Of a stretch of DNA of 64,000 nucleotides, positions 9,192 through 19,056 are shown in pieces. Origin of the DNA: Alkaliphilus oremlandii OhILAs (GTDB lineage Bacteria > Bacillota > Clostridia > Peptostreptococcales > Natronincolaceae); NCBI RefSeq assembly GCF_000018325.1, contig NC_009922.1, forward strand, positions 1,984,001 to 2,048,000, given 5' to 3'. Every line of letters starts with the position of its first letter. Positions within the stretch are counted from its first letter, which is position 1. The position numbers were made by a program, and so were the translations under genes. Under the pieces are notes generated by a model that saw nothing but the letters and a program-made list of their open reading frames with translations, had not been told where the DNA came from and made no database searches.

Positions 9192-9794
9192 TTAATGTAG
9201 ACAAAATATAGCCACAGCTACTACAATGAATGGACTTAAAGGTATTTTAGTGTTTAATTTTGCTTTCTTCATTAAGATTAAAAATACACTTGCTGCAGCT
9301 GCTAATATGATTGATAAAATAAATATACATAGTATTTCTTTAAAACCAAATATTAAACTTAACACAGAAATTAACTTAACATCCCCACCTCCTACTCCAC
9401 TTATTAAAGAATAAATTATCATCAATAAGGATATTGAAAAGAAAACTAAAATTCTAGAAATAATAAAATTGATATCTCCTACAGTAGCAACGTTCAATAT
9501 TGATGACCCCAACAAAAATACAATTAAAGCATCCGGTATCTTCAAATACCTAATATCCAATATCATAATTACACTCAAAATATTGCATATTAGTATTTTG
9601 TCTAAAGAAGCTCTTATAAGTAAATTAGCCGTATTAACCATAATCAATAAAAGGATTAAAAATATCTTCCATCTAATACCTAAAGGTTTTAAATAATCCC
9701 TGTACAATTCTCTCATACAATTTCCTATATAAGACAATATGCCCCTTATAGAATAAGGAGCATCTGTCTCAATACATTTATTTTTAATTGCCAT
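9192..9794 (-). CDS. type IV prepilin peptidase (A24, TadV/CpaA-like)
   Basis: 200 aa with about six transmembrane helices. Both catalytic aspartates of the A24 family are visible: in MILDIRYLKIPDALI and in the GGGDVKL signature. It cleaves the leader of Flp-type prepilins such as the 73-aa pilin at 34951-35172. It overlaps the upstream surface-protein gene by 11 bases. The N-terminal methyltransferase domain of classical PilD is absent, as in TadV. Its distance from the main Tad block (33-39.5 kb), with cargo in between, suggests the block was once continuous. Confidence 0.85.
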   Translation of the reverse strand: MAIKNKCIETDAPYSIRGILSYIGNCMRELYRDYLKPLGIRWKIFLILLLIMVNTANLLIRASLDKILICNILSVIMILDIRYLKIPDALIVFLLGSSILNVATVGDINFIISRILVFFSISLLMIIYSLISGVGGGDVKLISVLSLIFGFKEILCIFILSIILAAAASVFLILMKKAKLNTKIPLSPFIVVAVAIFCLH

Positions 9795-12700
9795 ACTTAT
9801 TTTTTATTCCTGGCTTCAGCAGTTCTCTAACATCGCCCTTTATGTCTAATTCCAGTTCTGTTTCTCTCATAAGATCTTCTTTATAGGCCCGAACTATAAA
9901 TCTATACGGTTTCCTCAGCCTGTTATTATTTTTATCTAAAGTAAGATCTGTACTTATCCAAACGATATAATCAAAGATATCTTCTTTAATTTCTAAAGAA
10001 CCGTTCACATTATACCGTAGTGGATACTTAACCGAAGAATATCCCATAGACGATCGATTATCTTTAGAAACGATCTCATGAGGTACTACAATCTCTAGGC
10101 GATCTACATAACCTTCTGTAGTGATGAAAAAATAAATCTTATCTCCAGCCATGGCCGGATTAGGCCTTAAGTTGCCATATACCCTTATTGGAAGTACATT
10201 AAATCCAATTGCATCTGTCCCCGTGGCACCATGGGGATCTGTTGCTATTACCATCAGCTCATTATATCCTTCTACTAATTTATCAATATTGAAGCTTTGC
10301 TCTTTTCCTGAAGGAACATCAGCCTTAGTCCAAATTGTTTTCCACTGTCCATTATTTACCCTATGTCTCACCTCTAAATATAGATGATCCAAATCTGGAT
10401 CCTCAGCTAATATTTTAACCCTTCCACGGTCTCCCTCATATAGCTTGCTTGGGCTTATACTTATATCTACGGTCGGTGGTCTGTTAAGTATCATCGAGTA
10501 ATTTTCTCTAGATATAAGTTCACCTGTCCTTCTGCTATAAACGCTAACTGTATAATCCAACTTCTGATCCTTATTTCTATCATTTACCATCATACCATCC
10601 CTAGTGTATCTGTTAGAAAATACATTGTTTAACTCAAAATTTGTATTGTCTAAATCATTAGATGTTACTACAATCCTAAAATTACCCCATTTGTCCATAA
10701 TAGAAGATGATGATAAATTAATCAATACATTAAAATGCTTGTTGTTATTAACGACTTGAGAATTATTATTAACCTTTATATCCTTCACACTTACAGACTT
10801 TGTAATTGAGTCCGTTAAATTGTACTTATTCCTTACTGTTAGCCTAGTTGCTAAGGCGTTACTTGTTGGGATTTCACCATTTAATTGAGCTTGATTTTTT
10901 GTCCAGGTAACTAATCGTGTCGTTACTTTCCCAAAGAAGTCATTCCATATGGTGTAGCTTGGATCGAGCTGTAGGGTTTCATGGCCTACATTGCCTTTGT
11001 AAACCTCACCATCCGCCATTACAGAGTTCGCTAAAGTAGTACCTACTTTATACTCAAATTCAGCAATTGGCGGTTTCCCCATTGCATCGATTGTAATAAT
11101 ATCTGTGTCCGTTAGCTCTCCATCGTTTATAAGGTCTAATCTAGCGCCATAATCCTTTACAGTTAATCGAATATCGGTCTTATAATTAATATTCGGTGCA
11201 AAGTTTTTAAGGCTTGTAATCGGTCGCCAATCTTGAATTATAGTATCGTCATATCCTACATATCTGTACTGCCATATTTCTTGCTGTATACCCTTATCTG
11301 CTCTAGTTTCAAAGTCTAAATCGTAACTCTTACTTTCAAGATTTAAGGTGTCGTTTCCGTTATCGATATAGGAAATCTTGGCCACAGGTCTACGGTGTGC
11401 GTATAGCTCTATATCTTTAGGTTTAGATTCTTTTGAAAAATCAATCCCAGCAGGGTTCAAGATATGGTCTTTCTCCTTAGCCGATACTATGTACCTTCCC
11501 GACTTTCCTAAAGTTATAGTAATATCTTCGCCATCCCTTGTAACTGGATTTCGGTCAAATATGGTAAAGCTGTCGTCCATGAGCCACTGTCCATTGAAGG
11601 TTATTTCACTGTCTGCATTTTCATAAATCTGCGGATAATGCTCAAATTTAAACTGCCTTTCCTTTCCTCTTGGAACTGGAACTGTAGTCGTGTAGTCCTT
11701 TTCCTCATCTTCAAATTCGATGTTTTTAAGGGTTATGGTGTTACCTGTTTCCACTACCTTAATAAGTGGATGCTCGGCTGAATTTACTTTGCTGTAGATC
11801 CAATCCGCTACTTTTTGAACATTCAACGTATCTAGTGTATATAGTCTATTTCCATTATTGGTATAATCACTATCTCCTGTTACATTTTCTATGCCTTGAA
11901 TACTTCTAACAAAGTTTTGATTTACAGGAAGCTCTAACACATTGAATATATATTTTTTTGAATCTAAAGCGTTGTTAATTCTTCGGTAGTATATATCGCT
12001 TTTTTCCATATTGAATATAGGGATATAAAACGTATCATTGTCATTAATATGAATATCTGCAATATCTTCTATATTGATAGGGACACTTCTTTGTACCGTA
12101 TGGAATCCGTCTTTAAACTCAAAGAATATGTTGTGCTTACCTAGTGGTAAATAAGCTCTACTTAGATAATTGTTCGTATATGGCATCTTACCAATTGATC
12201 CGCTATATAGCACCCCATTATTCACTATATTCGGTGTATCTGTCCATATTTTAAGGTTGATATTGTCGTTGTCTATATCGTTTATTTGCCAGGAGAAAGG
12301 TAGATAACCCCAAAACATCTTTTCATTCATTACCGGCTTTAATATGGCTACATTTGGTGCTGTATTGATTTTCGTTACCCTAGCTGTATTTCCTGAATAG
12401 CTGTTGGAATCTCCATCATTTACCTTCACTCTAAATTGATATTCCCGATTAAAACTAAGGCTTTGCCATACGGAGTTAGGGATCAGAAGTGATGTGGTTT
12501 GGCCACTGGCAAGATTCGTATTCGTTACTGCATCCCTCCAGGTACTTCCATCTAAATATTGTAGTGTGACACTTAATACATCCCCATCGGAATCATTGAC
12601 CCTAGCTTTTACCGTAGGGGGCTGATCTGTTCTGAGGGTTAAAGATTGAGTTGGTTCTGTAATGGTTACAGACGGTAGATTGTTAAGCTTTTGTATACTG

Positions 12701-13539
12701 ATACTTTTAGAATCTGTTGCCTTTCCGTCATTCAACATGACCCTAAAATCCACATTCACATTAGATGGCAGGCTTCTCCAAACGGAATCCGATATGTTCA
12801 CCGTTGTTGTTTCAGCATTTTTTATTCCTGTCCTGGTGTCGATGGTTTGCCAGCTACCGTTTATATTAACGGAAGTTGTACCTGTCATTGTGTTGCCATC
12901 AACATCATAAGCATTATATTTTAATGTCGGCTTTTGATACTTTAAGAAGCTCTGTCCGCTTGATGGTTGAATGATTGAAACTACAGGTGGCGTATTGGGT
13001 TCTTCAAGTGGGCCTAGATATTCATAATGTACAGTACCATATACTGAATCTCCAAATGGATTTGAAGCTGACCCATATGCTATTAGTCTAAAATATACTT
13101 CATCCCTTCTGTGAGCAAAATCTACAATTTTATTAAGCACAACTGTAGCACTATAATTTTCTTCATTCATCCCTCTAGCTTCTCGTAAATTGAATGTCCC
13201 CCAATCCGTTTTAAGCTGATACGAACTCAATGATGTCCCTATTCCTAAATCTATCACTACTTTGGTTATTTTATACCGCCCAAGACCTGGAGCAGACGTT
13301 GACGGTGGATGAAGGGAAAAACCCAACTCACTCATTCTTCCCAGACTACCGTACCTAACAGCGGAATAGCCTTCAGACCATGCTCCTATGCCAGTTCTTC
13401 TGTTGTAATCATCACTATAACCATACATGCTTCCAGACCCAGCAGCATATGCACGTATATTTACTACAAATACAGCTTGAAATATCAATAGCATTGTTAG
13501 CAGCTTTGCACCTAATTTCTTACTAATATTTATTTTCAT
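9784..13539 (-). CDS. giant secreted surface protein with Ig/FN3-like repeats
   Basis: 1251 aa. Signal peptide at the N-terminus (basic MKINISKKLGAK, hydrophobic core, AYAA cleavage region). From about residue 180 there are three similar domains of about 100 residues opening with TPPVVSI-, NLPSVTI- and NTAPNVAI-like motifs and containing DxDGDxL, typical of beta-sandwich (PKD/FN3/Ig-like) modules; further beta-rich segments follow (PPIAEFEY, RPPTVDISI). No LPXTG or membrane anchor, so it is secreted or held by partners. It overlaps the gene upstream by 17 bases and prepilin peptidase downstream by 11. Possibly an adhesin for mating contact. Confidence 0.7.
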   Translation of the reverse strand: MKINISKKLGAKLLTMLLIFQAVFVVNIRAYAAGSGSMYGYSDDYNRRTGIGAWSEGYSAVRYGSLGRMSELGFSLHPPSTSAPGLGRYKITKVVIDLGIGTSLSSYQLKTDWGTFNLREARGMNEENYSATVVLNKIVDFAHRRDEVYFRLIAYGSASNPFGDSVYGTVHYEYLGPLEEPNTPPVVSIIQPSSGQSFLKYQKPTLKYNAYDVDGNTMTGTTSVNINGSWQTIDTRTGIKNAETTTVNISDSVWRSLPSNVNVDFRVMLNDGKATDSKSISIQKLNNLPSVTITEPTQSLTLRTDQPPTVKARVNDSDGDVLSVTLQYLDGSTWRDAVTNTNLASGQTTSLLIPNSVWQSLSFNREYQFRVKVNDGDSNSYSGNTARVTKINTAPNVAILKPVMNEKMFWGYLPFSWQINDIDNDNINLKIWTDTPNIVNNGVLYSGSIGKMPYTNNYLSRAYLPLGKHNIFFEFKDGFHTVQRSVPINIEDIADIHINDNDTFYIPIFNMEKSDIYYRRINNALDSKKYIFNVLELPVNQNFVRSIQGIENVTGDSDYTNNGNRLYTLDTLNVQKVADWIYSKVNSAEHPLIKVVETGNTITLKNIEFEDEEKDYTTTVPVPRGKERQFKFEHYPQIYENADSEITFNGQWLMDDSFTIFDRNPVTRDGEDITITLGKSGRYIVSAKEKDHILNPAGIDFSKESKPKDIELYAHRRPVAKISYIDNGNDTLNLESKSYDLDFETRADKGIQQEIWQYRYVGYDDTIIQDWRPITSLKNFAPNINYKTDIRLTVKDYGARLDLINDGELTDTDIITIDAMGKPPIAEFEYKVGTTLANSVMADGEVYKGNVGHETLQLDPSYTIWNDFFGKVTTRLVTWTKNQAQLNGEIPTSNALATRLTVRNKYNLTDSITKSVSVKDIKVNNNSQVVNNNKHFNVLINLSSSSIMDKWGNFRIVVTSNDLDNTNFELNNVFSNRYTRDGMMVNDRNKDQKLDYTVSVYSRRTGELISRENYSMILNRPPTVDISISPSKLYEGDRGRVKILAEDPDLDHLYLEVRHRVNNGQWKTIWTKADVPSGKEQSFNIDKLVEGYNELMVIATDPHGATGTDAIGFNVLPIRVYGNLRPNPAMAGDKIYFFITTEGYVDRLEIVVPHEIVSKDNRSSMGYSSVKYPLRYNVNGSLEIKEDIFDYIVWISTDLTLDKNNNRLRKPYRFIVRAYKEDLMRETELELDIKGDVRELLKPGIKNKYGN

Positions 13540-16342
13540 ACTTGGTCAACCTCACCTTCAGACCTCGACTTTCAAGGTTTGCTACTAGCTCATTAATTTT
13601 ATTTTGCATATCAGCAGGGATATAATCATCGTAATGCACAATAATATTGATCTCTCGATCGATGCCTATCTCAAAAGTGATCGTTGGTATTAAGTTGTCT
13701 ATGAAAACATTGGAATAATCGCTAAATGTCATTAACTCATGCCCTAATATTTCATTATAGAGTGGTGAACTTGTTGGCGGTAACTGTGTTATTTCTTCCT
13801 GCACTTTTGCTTTGATATAATATTCCCCTAGTCCATCCACTTGCGTTAAGAATGTTAGTATTACATTGTTTATATCCTTAACCTTTACAATGTTACTTTC
13901 CTCTAAGTTCAGAACGATTTCCGTTTCTGAATCATGGCCATTTACAGGATCTTCCGTAACGATAACCATATGCTCTAAATCATTATCGACTCCATCGTTG
14001 GCTACATCATATGCAAGATAGAATACTTTTCCTCTTAGCTTATCTCCATCGTTAGATTTTGATTTGTCGATTACTTTGATATAGCCCTTATCAATATTTT
14101 CTTCGGTTATCGCTTTAGACCTATGTTTATAGTCCCTAACATCATTTTCTGTTATTCTATGCTGCATACTCTCAATCTCATAATTGATAACAGGTGCTTC
14201 ATCAGGAAGGATCTCTATACTCTTATATACTTCGTCACTATCGAAGCCTTTTGTATCAAAGACCTGTAATGCAAATTCAAACTTACCATCTTTCTTAGCA
14301 TACATCTCCAAGCCATCCTTAATCGGATACTTAGGGTAATGGATTCTTATATGCTCATCGTTGTAATTTCTTACATTGTCTATATTCTTCCACTGTCCAT
14401 CGTTGAATCTGTATTTAATCTTACTCTTAGTGTGATCCAATGGGAAAGGTGCATCGCTATAGCTGCCTGTAAAATCAAGCGTTATAAACCTATAGACCTT
14501 TTTCTGTATGCTATATTCATCCGTAACTTGAATATCAGCATAAAGCGTTGGCGCTGCAATCACTTCCTTAAAATCAAGTGCCGTTTCAAGTCCCTTATCG
14601 TCAATGGCAATTGCCCTAAAGGTTAAGATACCCGGTAGATCACTGACATATCTATACTTGCCCTGGTACGTTTCGTTCCATAAGGGAATCACTGTTGTTT
14701 GTCCTAGATAATTAAGTCCAGGATAATTTTCAACTGGCTCTAGGCTAACAAAGCTGATCCAGCCATCACCGTCTTTTGCATCTACAACTACATCAAATTC
14801 CTCCTTTGCAAAGGTAGGAGCTTTCCCATCCTCACTTACGATCTGCAACTCTACCTGTGGTGGCAAGTTTTCTATGTATATTTCTATGTCCTTTTCAGTA
14901 CGTCTTATTGGCCTAAAGGCATTGTATGCTGTGCTTCTGAAGATATAGTATTCTTCCGTTTGGAATACTCCCTTCTTGAATACAAATTCATCTTCATTCA
15001 AAACTCCTGTACCTGACATAACAACTTGTCCAGTAGATTTCTTAATAAACTTCCAGCTTTCCTCAACTATATCGAAACCGTTTGGATGTTCTTCTGAAGG
15101 ATCATTAATGTCGTATACATCTGTTTTAATCTTAACTGGCTTTCCTAAATGAACAATATTAAGATTGGAATCTGTTATGTCCCCTGAAACGTCTATTACT
15201 GGTGGTTTAATTTCCTTCACTTTGAAGCTTACACTTTCTTCTGCTGTTTCAGTGGTTTCCTCATAAGCTAAGGTGTTAGGATTCCATACATAATCTATAT
15301 ACCTTGCTCTTTGTACTGCATAAGCACCATCATCGGGTCGATCTGTAATGAATAAGCCATCTATAACGCCATCACCCGATTGATTCGCATTTTTAGAGAA
15401 AAACCGCCATCGGATATTAGATCCTCCACTTGCAGAACCTCTTATCCTTATACTTTCCCCTTCATAAATTCTATTTGATGGTGTAGTAGGGTCGTTATCC
15501 CTCGGCACAATCCATATACCAAGATGAGGCTTATCTACATCAGGCTTTGGTCCCGGCTCTATAGGATCAGGGGGTTCTGCGCCCTCCTTGAGCTTATACC
15601 CAAATATGATCTCATGATTTGCATCTTTTCTATCTATCCACGCTTTATCTTCTCCACTAGGTGGAGAAACCAAATCATACCCATCTATCGAAGGTGCATG
15701 CACATGATACCAACCTATCGCCGAAGGAGTATGTAGTTCCTGTGGCTTTATTGCTCTCCCATTTTCATCTAAAAACTTAACAGTAACCGTGTCTAGCCCA
15801 TCCGGTATTAGGGTAACAACAACAGGAACGTAATTGGTATAAATCATAATGTTGTTTAGACCTATATCATCTATACTCTCATTTAGACTTAAAGATGTAA
15901 ACGTAGCATTTAATGTTACTCTTCCTGTTTTGCCGATATGCTGGGAAGTGTTGTTTAAATGGTAGTTTTTTACCATATATTTATTTATATCCGATCTAGG
16001 AACTGTCGTATATTCTTGTAAGTTTGAATAACTCTTATTTGGACTATAGGTTTCTATGGATTTTATCTTGTAATTTGGAACTGAAACCGACGGAAAATCA
16101 TAGGAATATATGGTACTGCCAGGTCCATCAAATGTATGTCTCCTGCCGCCACTACTATCATCATACAGCCACTTTCCCGTAGTTGGATCTTGCCAGTAAG
16201 CAAAGGATGCAGTAAACAAAATATTAATATCTCCCGAAGCTTCTCCATGAACTTTAAGCTGATTCATTTGAATTGGCATGAAGATGTTAAATATGGATAT
16301 AAACAATAAGGCAAAAGCAATCACCTTGTTTTTCTTTAACAT
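13523..16342 (-). CDS. large secreted surface protein with MucBP-like domain
   Basis: About 939 aa from the ATG at 16342, which follows AAAGGAGATTTTT; an earlier in-frame start would read through a terminator. Signal peptide: MLKKNKVIAFALLFISIFNI. Around residues 185-255 a MucBP-like module is visible (VTVKFLDENGRAI ... YHVHAPSIDGYDLV). The rest is beta-rich with repeated motifs such as PPVIDVSGD and LPPQVELQIVSEDG. No sortase motif. Function inferred: cell-surface adhesin or scaffold made together with the 1251-aa protein. Confidence 0.7.
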   Translation of the reverse strand: MLKKNKVIAFALLFISIFNIFMPIQMNQLKVHGEASGDINILFTASFAYWQDPTTGKWLYDDSSGGRRHTFDGPGSTIYSYDFPSVSVPNYKIKSIETYSPNKSYSNLQEYTTVPRSDINKYMVKNYHLNNTSQHIGKTGRVTLNATFTSLSLNESIDDIGLNNIMIYTNYVPVVVTLIPDGLDTVTVKFLDENGRAIKPQELHTPSAIGWYHVHAPSIDGYDLVSPPSGEDKAWIDRKDANHEIIFGYKLKEGAEPPDPIEPGPKPDVDKPHLGIWIVPRDNDPTTPSNRIYEGESIRIRGSASGGSNIRWRFFSKNANQSGDGVIDGLFITDRPDDGAYAVQRARYIDYVWNPNTLAYEETTETAEESVSFKVKEIKPPVIDVSGDITDSNLNIVHLGKPVKIKTDVYDINDPSEEHPNGFDIVEESWKFIKKSTGQVVMSGTGVLNEDEFVFKKGVFQTEEYYIFRSTAYNAFRPIRRTEKDIEIYIENLPPQVELQIVSEDGKAPTFAKEEFDVVVDAKDGDGWISFVSLEPVENYPGLNYLGQTTVIPLWNETYQGKYRYVSDLPGILTFRAIAIDDKGLETALDFKEVIAAPTLYADIQVTDEYSIQKKVYRFITLDFTGSYSDAPFPLDHTKSKIKYRFNDGQWKNIDNVRNYNDEHIRIHYPKYPIKDGLEMYAKKDGKFEFALQVFDTKGFDSDEVYKSIEILPDEAPVINYEIESMQHRITENDVRDYKHRSKAITEENIDKGYIKVIDKSKSNDGDKLRGKVFYLAYDVANDGVDNDLEHMVIVTEDPVNGHDSETEIVLNLEESNIVKVKDINNVILTFLTQVDGLGEYYIKAKVQEEITQLPPTSSPLYNEILGHELMTFSDYSNVFIDNLIPTITFEIGIDREINIIVHYDDYIPADMQNKINELVANLESRGLKVRLTKYENKY

Positions 16343-16363
16343 AAAAATCTCCTTTCTTTTAAC

Positions 16364-16394
16364 TAAAAAAAGGACATTAACCATGTCCTTTTTA
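16364..16394 (-). terminator. Rho-independent terminator after SLH gene
   Basis: Minus-strand stem AAAAAGGACAT / ATGTCCTTTTTTT. It lies between the SLH-protein gene and the MucBP-like protein gene. Confidence 0.75.
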
Positions 16395-16412
16395 GCTTCA
16401 TTTTATTTAATT

Positions 16413-17621
16413 TTATTTAAATGGATTCTCTATCAGTAGAAAAGTCTTATCAGTATTTAAATAATCATAAAACACGATATGATCTACTTGGCTTAATTTA
16501 AACTTGTACTGATTACTATCAAACTCCCAATCATTTGCACTTTCAAGAGCAAACATGGTCGTAAAAGGGACTTTATCTTTTACTCCTAGATGTGTTAGAC
16601 CTACAATATCAGCGTAATGCTTTTTTAGAAAATCATAGGATGCTTGACTTTGTCTTATCATACCTCTGAATCTATATTGATTTTGATTATCTACATAGCC
16701 AGAATGTAAATAAGCCAAAGTACCATCCGATAAAGCATATCCTTTTAAATATAATTTAGAAAATCCGTAAGGATCTAATTTATCTGCACCTTTATTGGTC
16801 TCTATTCCAGTGATAACAAAGTTACCTACTCGAATAGGGAAATCCTTTACGGTACCGTAATATGCTTTCTCAAAGGTTGATCCATCTTCCGTAGGGATTC
16901 CCTCTGTTTTAGTAGTTCCACCTAAGTTTAAATCCTTAAATGGTTTACTTACAGATAAATCTGTGATTTCTTTATAGTTTTTAGGCTGCTCAGGTTTTAC
17001 TTCGATAGGTTTTTCTATAGGTACTTGCCTTTTGGATGGATCTAAAAATCTTAACAGCATTGTAGTAGCTTCGGCTCTAGTAGCTGTATTATTAGGCTTG
17101 AACTCTCCATCGGGATAACCTGTTATAATTCCTGCTGCGTATACCTTAGCAACGTGTTCCTGGTATTCAAAAGGTATTTGAGAAAAATCTACTATTTGCT
17201 TTTTAAGTTTTTCTATGTCTGTTGGATCTTCCTTTAAAGCTCTGGAAATCATTCTAGCTATTTCACCTCGTGTTATTTCAACATCATAACCTCCAAATTC
17301 AGTTCTTATGGCGTACCCTTCTTCAAAAGCTTTCTCCATATACCATCCAGCCCAATGTCCTGTTTCTGCTATATCTTGTTCTCCATGAAGCAAGGAAACT
17401 AAAATCTTTGTAAACTCTGCTCTAGTCATTGTATTATCAGGCTTAAATGTATTATCCTTATATCCATTAATAGCTTCTTCTTTAACTAAGATCTCAATGT
17501 TTTCCTTAGCCCAGTGGTTACTAATGTCTGTAAAATTTGAACTAGACCCTGCAAATACGAAATTAGATATTGAAAACAAAGTAAATAATACGGTAAATAT
17601 TATTATGCTTTTTCTTTTCAT
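16413..17621 (-). CDS. S-layer homology (SLH) domain protein
   Basis: 402 aa. Signal peptide (MKRKSIIIFTVLFTLFSISN..., cleavage after VFAG-type site). Three SLH motifs at residues about 28-70, 85-130 and 145-190 (FTDISNHWAKENI, GYKDNTFKPDNTMTRAEFTKIL, GYPDGEFKPNNTATRAEATTML) tie the protein to secondary cell-wall polymer. The second SLH is degenerate. The C-terminal about 190 residues are an unrecognised beta-rich domain. It has its own promoter at 17723-17751 and probably anchors the two giant surface proteins encoded downstream. Confidence 0.85.
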   Translation of the reverse strand: MKRKSIIIFTVLFTLFSISNFVFAGSSSNFTDISNHWAKENIEILVKEEAINGYKDNTFKPDNTMTRAEFTKILVSLLHGEQDIAETGHWAGWYMEKAFEEGYAIRTEFGGYDVEITRGEIARMISRALKEDPTDIEKLKKQIVDFSQIPFEYQEHVAKVYAAGIITGYPDGEFKPNNTATRAEATTMLLRFLDPSKRQVPIEKPIEVKPEQPKNYKEITDLSVSKPFKDLNLGGTTKTEGIPTEDGSTFEKAYYGTVKDFPIRVGNFVITGIETNKGADKLDPYGFSKLYLKGYALSDGTLAYLHSGYVDNQNQYRFRGMIRQSQASYDFLKKHYADIVGLTHLGVKDKVPFTTMFALESANDWEFDSNQYKFKLSQVDHIVFYDYLNTDKTFLLIENPFK

Positions 17622-17722
17622 TATAAAGCTCCTTTCTTCTTAAAATATTTTTTTAATTTTATGTACTTTTAAGACTTAAAACTTACATAATATTCCTTTT
17701 GAAACTTAGTTTTATATTAATA

Positions 17723-17751
17723 ATTATATCATAAAAACGTTTAAATTTCAA
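17723..17751 (-). promoter_or_regulatory. sigma-A-type promoter for the SLH gene
   Basis: Minus strand: -35 TTGAAA (17751-17746), 17-base spacer, -10 TATAAT (17728-17723). The predicted leader is about 95 bases to the ATG at 17621. Confidence 0.7.
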
Positions 17752-17899
17752 GGAATATACGCATTTAAAGACGTTGTTTTTTGAATTTTCAAGCTAATAT
17801 TTTTCCCTTAAAATCAAACTTTTTTATTTCAATACCCCCTCCCTTCAAACGTATTTTCAATCAGTATTCGCCTCCTTATAAAGCATCTTTATATACAAA

Positions 17900-17923
17900 A
17901 AAGCCACCATTATTGGCGGCTTT
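17900..17923 (-). terminator. terminator overlapping the ORF6N stop codon
   Basis: Minus-strand stem AAAGCCGCC / GGTGGCTTTTTT. The stop codon of the ORF6N gene lies in the loop. Variants of this hairpin recur at 19007-19033, 19536-19556 and 26751-26776. Confidence 0.75.
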
Positions 17924-18542
17924 CTGGTTGATTAAACTTATTCATCTTTTTAAGCGAATCTACAATATCTATATTAACTGCTTGTATTGCTGTGGTGAAG
18001 CTCTCTAATAAGTGACTAGGCATGTATCCACTCATAGATTTTACATATTCAACTAGATAGTTCGATGTAACCATTGCTTTGTCCAGTTTTTCTTTATGTA
18101 TATCTATTTTATCTGTTTTGATAGATTCAGCCAAAACTTGTTTCTCCTCAATTAATTCTCTCATGTTAAAATAGCCATCGACTAATTTTTCATATTGCTC
18201 CCATGCAAAGTCATCTTCTAAAATTTTCAATAATTTCGCATAACCTCGCTCAGATAGTAAGTAGATATTGTTACTTCTATTCATTGCATTTTGGGTATAA
18301 ATTCCGTTACTCATTAAGTGAGTAACGAAATTAGTGTCTTTTAAATCAATAATATCTATATTATCCTTAAATCTTTTTCTGTTTCTATTAACGGCTCTAT
18401 TTATTTCATCTATAGTTTTTTTATGTATTTGTGCTATATCTTTTGCTAACATAGATTTTTTGCCTCTTCCAAATCCACCTTCAATATGACAAAATTCCAT
18501 GTCATCTAAATTAAATTTACCTTTTAAAATTAGATCATTCAT
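17910..18542 (-). CDS. ORF6N-domain phage-type antirepressor/regulator
   Basis: About 210 aa from the ATG at 18542 (behind GAGAGGAGAGC). The N-terminal about 100 residues match the ORF6N (KilA-N-related) DNA-binding domain: DMEFCHIEGGFGRGKKSMLA, AQIHKKTIDEINRAVNRNRK, NSNGIYTQNAMNRSNNIYLL-like region, then LSERGYAKLLKIL. A C-terminal helical domain follows. Such proteins are common antirepressor-like regulators of phages and mobile elements. Copies of its last 18-26 codons survive without the rest of the gene at 19542-19601 and 26762-26839. Confidence 0.75.
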   Translation of the reverse strand: MNDLILKGKFNLDDMEFCHIEGGFGRGKKSMLAKDIAQIHKKTIDEINRAVNRNRKRFKDNIDIIDLKDTNFVTHLMSNGIYTQNAMNRSNNIYLLSERGYAKLLKILEDDFAWEQYEKLVDGYFNMRELIEEKQVLAESIKTDKIDIHKEKLDKAMVTSNYLVEYVKSMSGYMPSHLLESFTTAIQAVNIDIVDSLKKMNKFNQPESRQ

Positions 18543-18571
18543 AGTTAGCTCTCCTCTCAAATTTTATAAAG

Positions 18572-18672
18572 TTGAAAGAAGCCTCTATCCATGCTATAAT
18601 ATTTCATGGAAGATTATTCTTTCGGTGGAAGTCCAATATCAGTTGTCGAGGCTGTGGACTTCCTTTTATTTT
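18572..18672 (+). ncRNA. candidate small RNA with strong promoter and terminator
   Basis: Plus strand: -35 TTGAAA (18572-18577), 17-base spacer, perfect -10 TATAAT (18595-18600), predicted start near 18607. Then a hairpin GGAAGTCC (18627-18634) / GGACTTCC (18656-18663) followed by TTTTATTTTT. A transcript of about 65 nt results. There is no ORF in it. It is antisense to the 3' end of the ribbon-helix-helix gene and to the region upstream of ORF6N. An inverted repeat TCCATG/CATGGA spans the -10 and could be an operator. Confidence 0.5.
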
Positions 18673-18848
18673 TCTCTTAGATCATCTTTTAACTTCTTAA
18701 TCCCTCTTCGAATTGCTTCTGCACGCTCTGCAATATTTTCTTGCTTACAATATTTGTTTAATATATCGGTTGATTCACTATCTAATCTCACAGTAATACG
18801 TTCAGTTTTGGGATTATTAGTAGGACGACCTATTTTTTTATCAGACAC
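18666..18848 (-). CDS. ribbon-helix-helix (CopG/Arc-type) repressor
   Basis: About 60 aa from the GTG at 18848. The sequence RITVRLDSESTDILNKYC then AERAEAIRRGIKKL is a CopG/Arc ribbon-helix-helix. An upstream in-frame ATG (18902) lies inside the palindromic operator and lacks a ribosome site, whereas AGGTAGGTGA precedes the GTG. Promoter and 45-bp palindrome directly upstream imply autorepression. Companion of the ORF6N gene downstream; together they look like a small phage-type control module. Confidence 0.7.
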   Translation of the reverse strand: MSDKKIGRPTNNPKTERITVRLDSESTDILNKYCKQENIAERAEAIRRGIKKLKDDLREK

Positions 18849-18860
18849 TAAATCACCTAC

Positions 18861-18909
18861 CTTTTGTCTGCCGTAATTAAATTGTATAATTACGGCAGAC
18901 AAAAGTCAA
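18861..18909 (-). promoter_or_regulatory. palindromic operator overlapping the RHH promoter
   Basis: Perfect 18-base arms CTTTTGTCTGCCGTAATT / AATTACGGCAGACAAAAG (18861-18878, 18888-18905). On the minus strand, -35 TTGACT (18909-18904) and -10 TACAAT (18886-18881), 17 bases apart, lie within or at the edge of the palindrome. A dimer-of-dimers repressor bound here would shut the promoter. Confidence 0.7.
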
Positions 18910-19006
18910 GATATTTTAAAGAATTTATTTAAATTTCTTTTATTCCTATACCTCCTCTGTATATAAACTAAATTTTCACCTGCTAAATAAAATATCTTTA
19001 TAACAC

Positions 19007-19033
19007 AAAAGCCACCATTACTGGTGACTTTTT
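19007..19033 (-). terminator. terminator of the coiled-coil gene
   Basis: Minus-strand stem AAAAGTCACCA / TGGTGGCTTTTG. Variant of the hairpin behind the ORF6N gene. Confidence 0.65.
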
Positions 19034-19056
19034 AGTTGAATGAACTTATTTGTTTT

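Noticed and set aside
14339..14626. 95-codon plus-strand ORF inside the 939-aa surface protein gene
   Set aside because: Composition and frame follow from the coding strand; no ribosome site, no promoter. Other plus-strand ORFs inside large minus-strand genes were dropped for the same reason.
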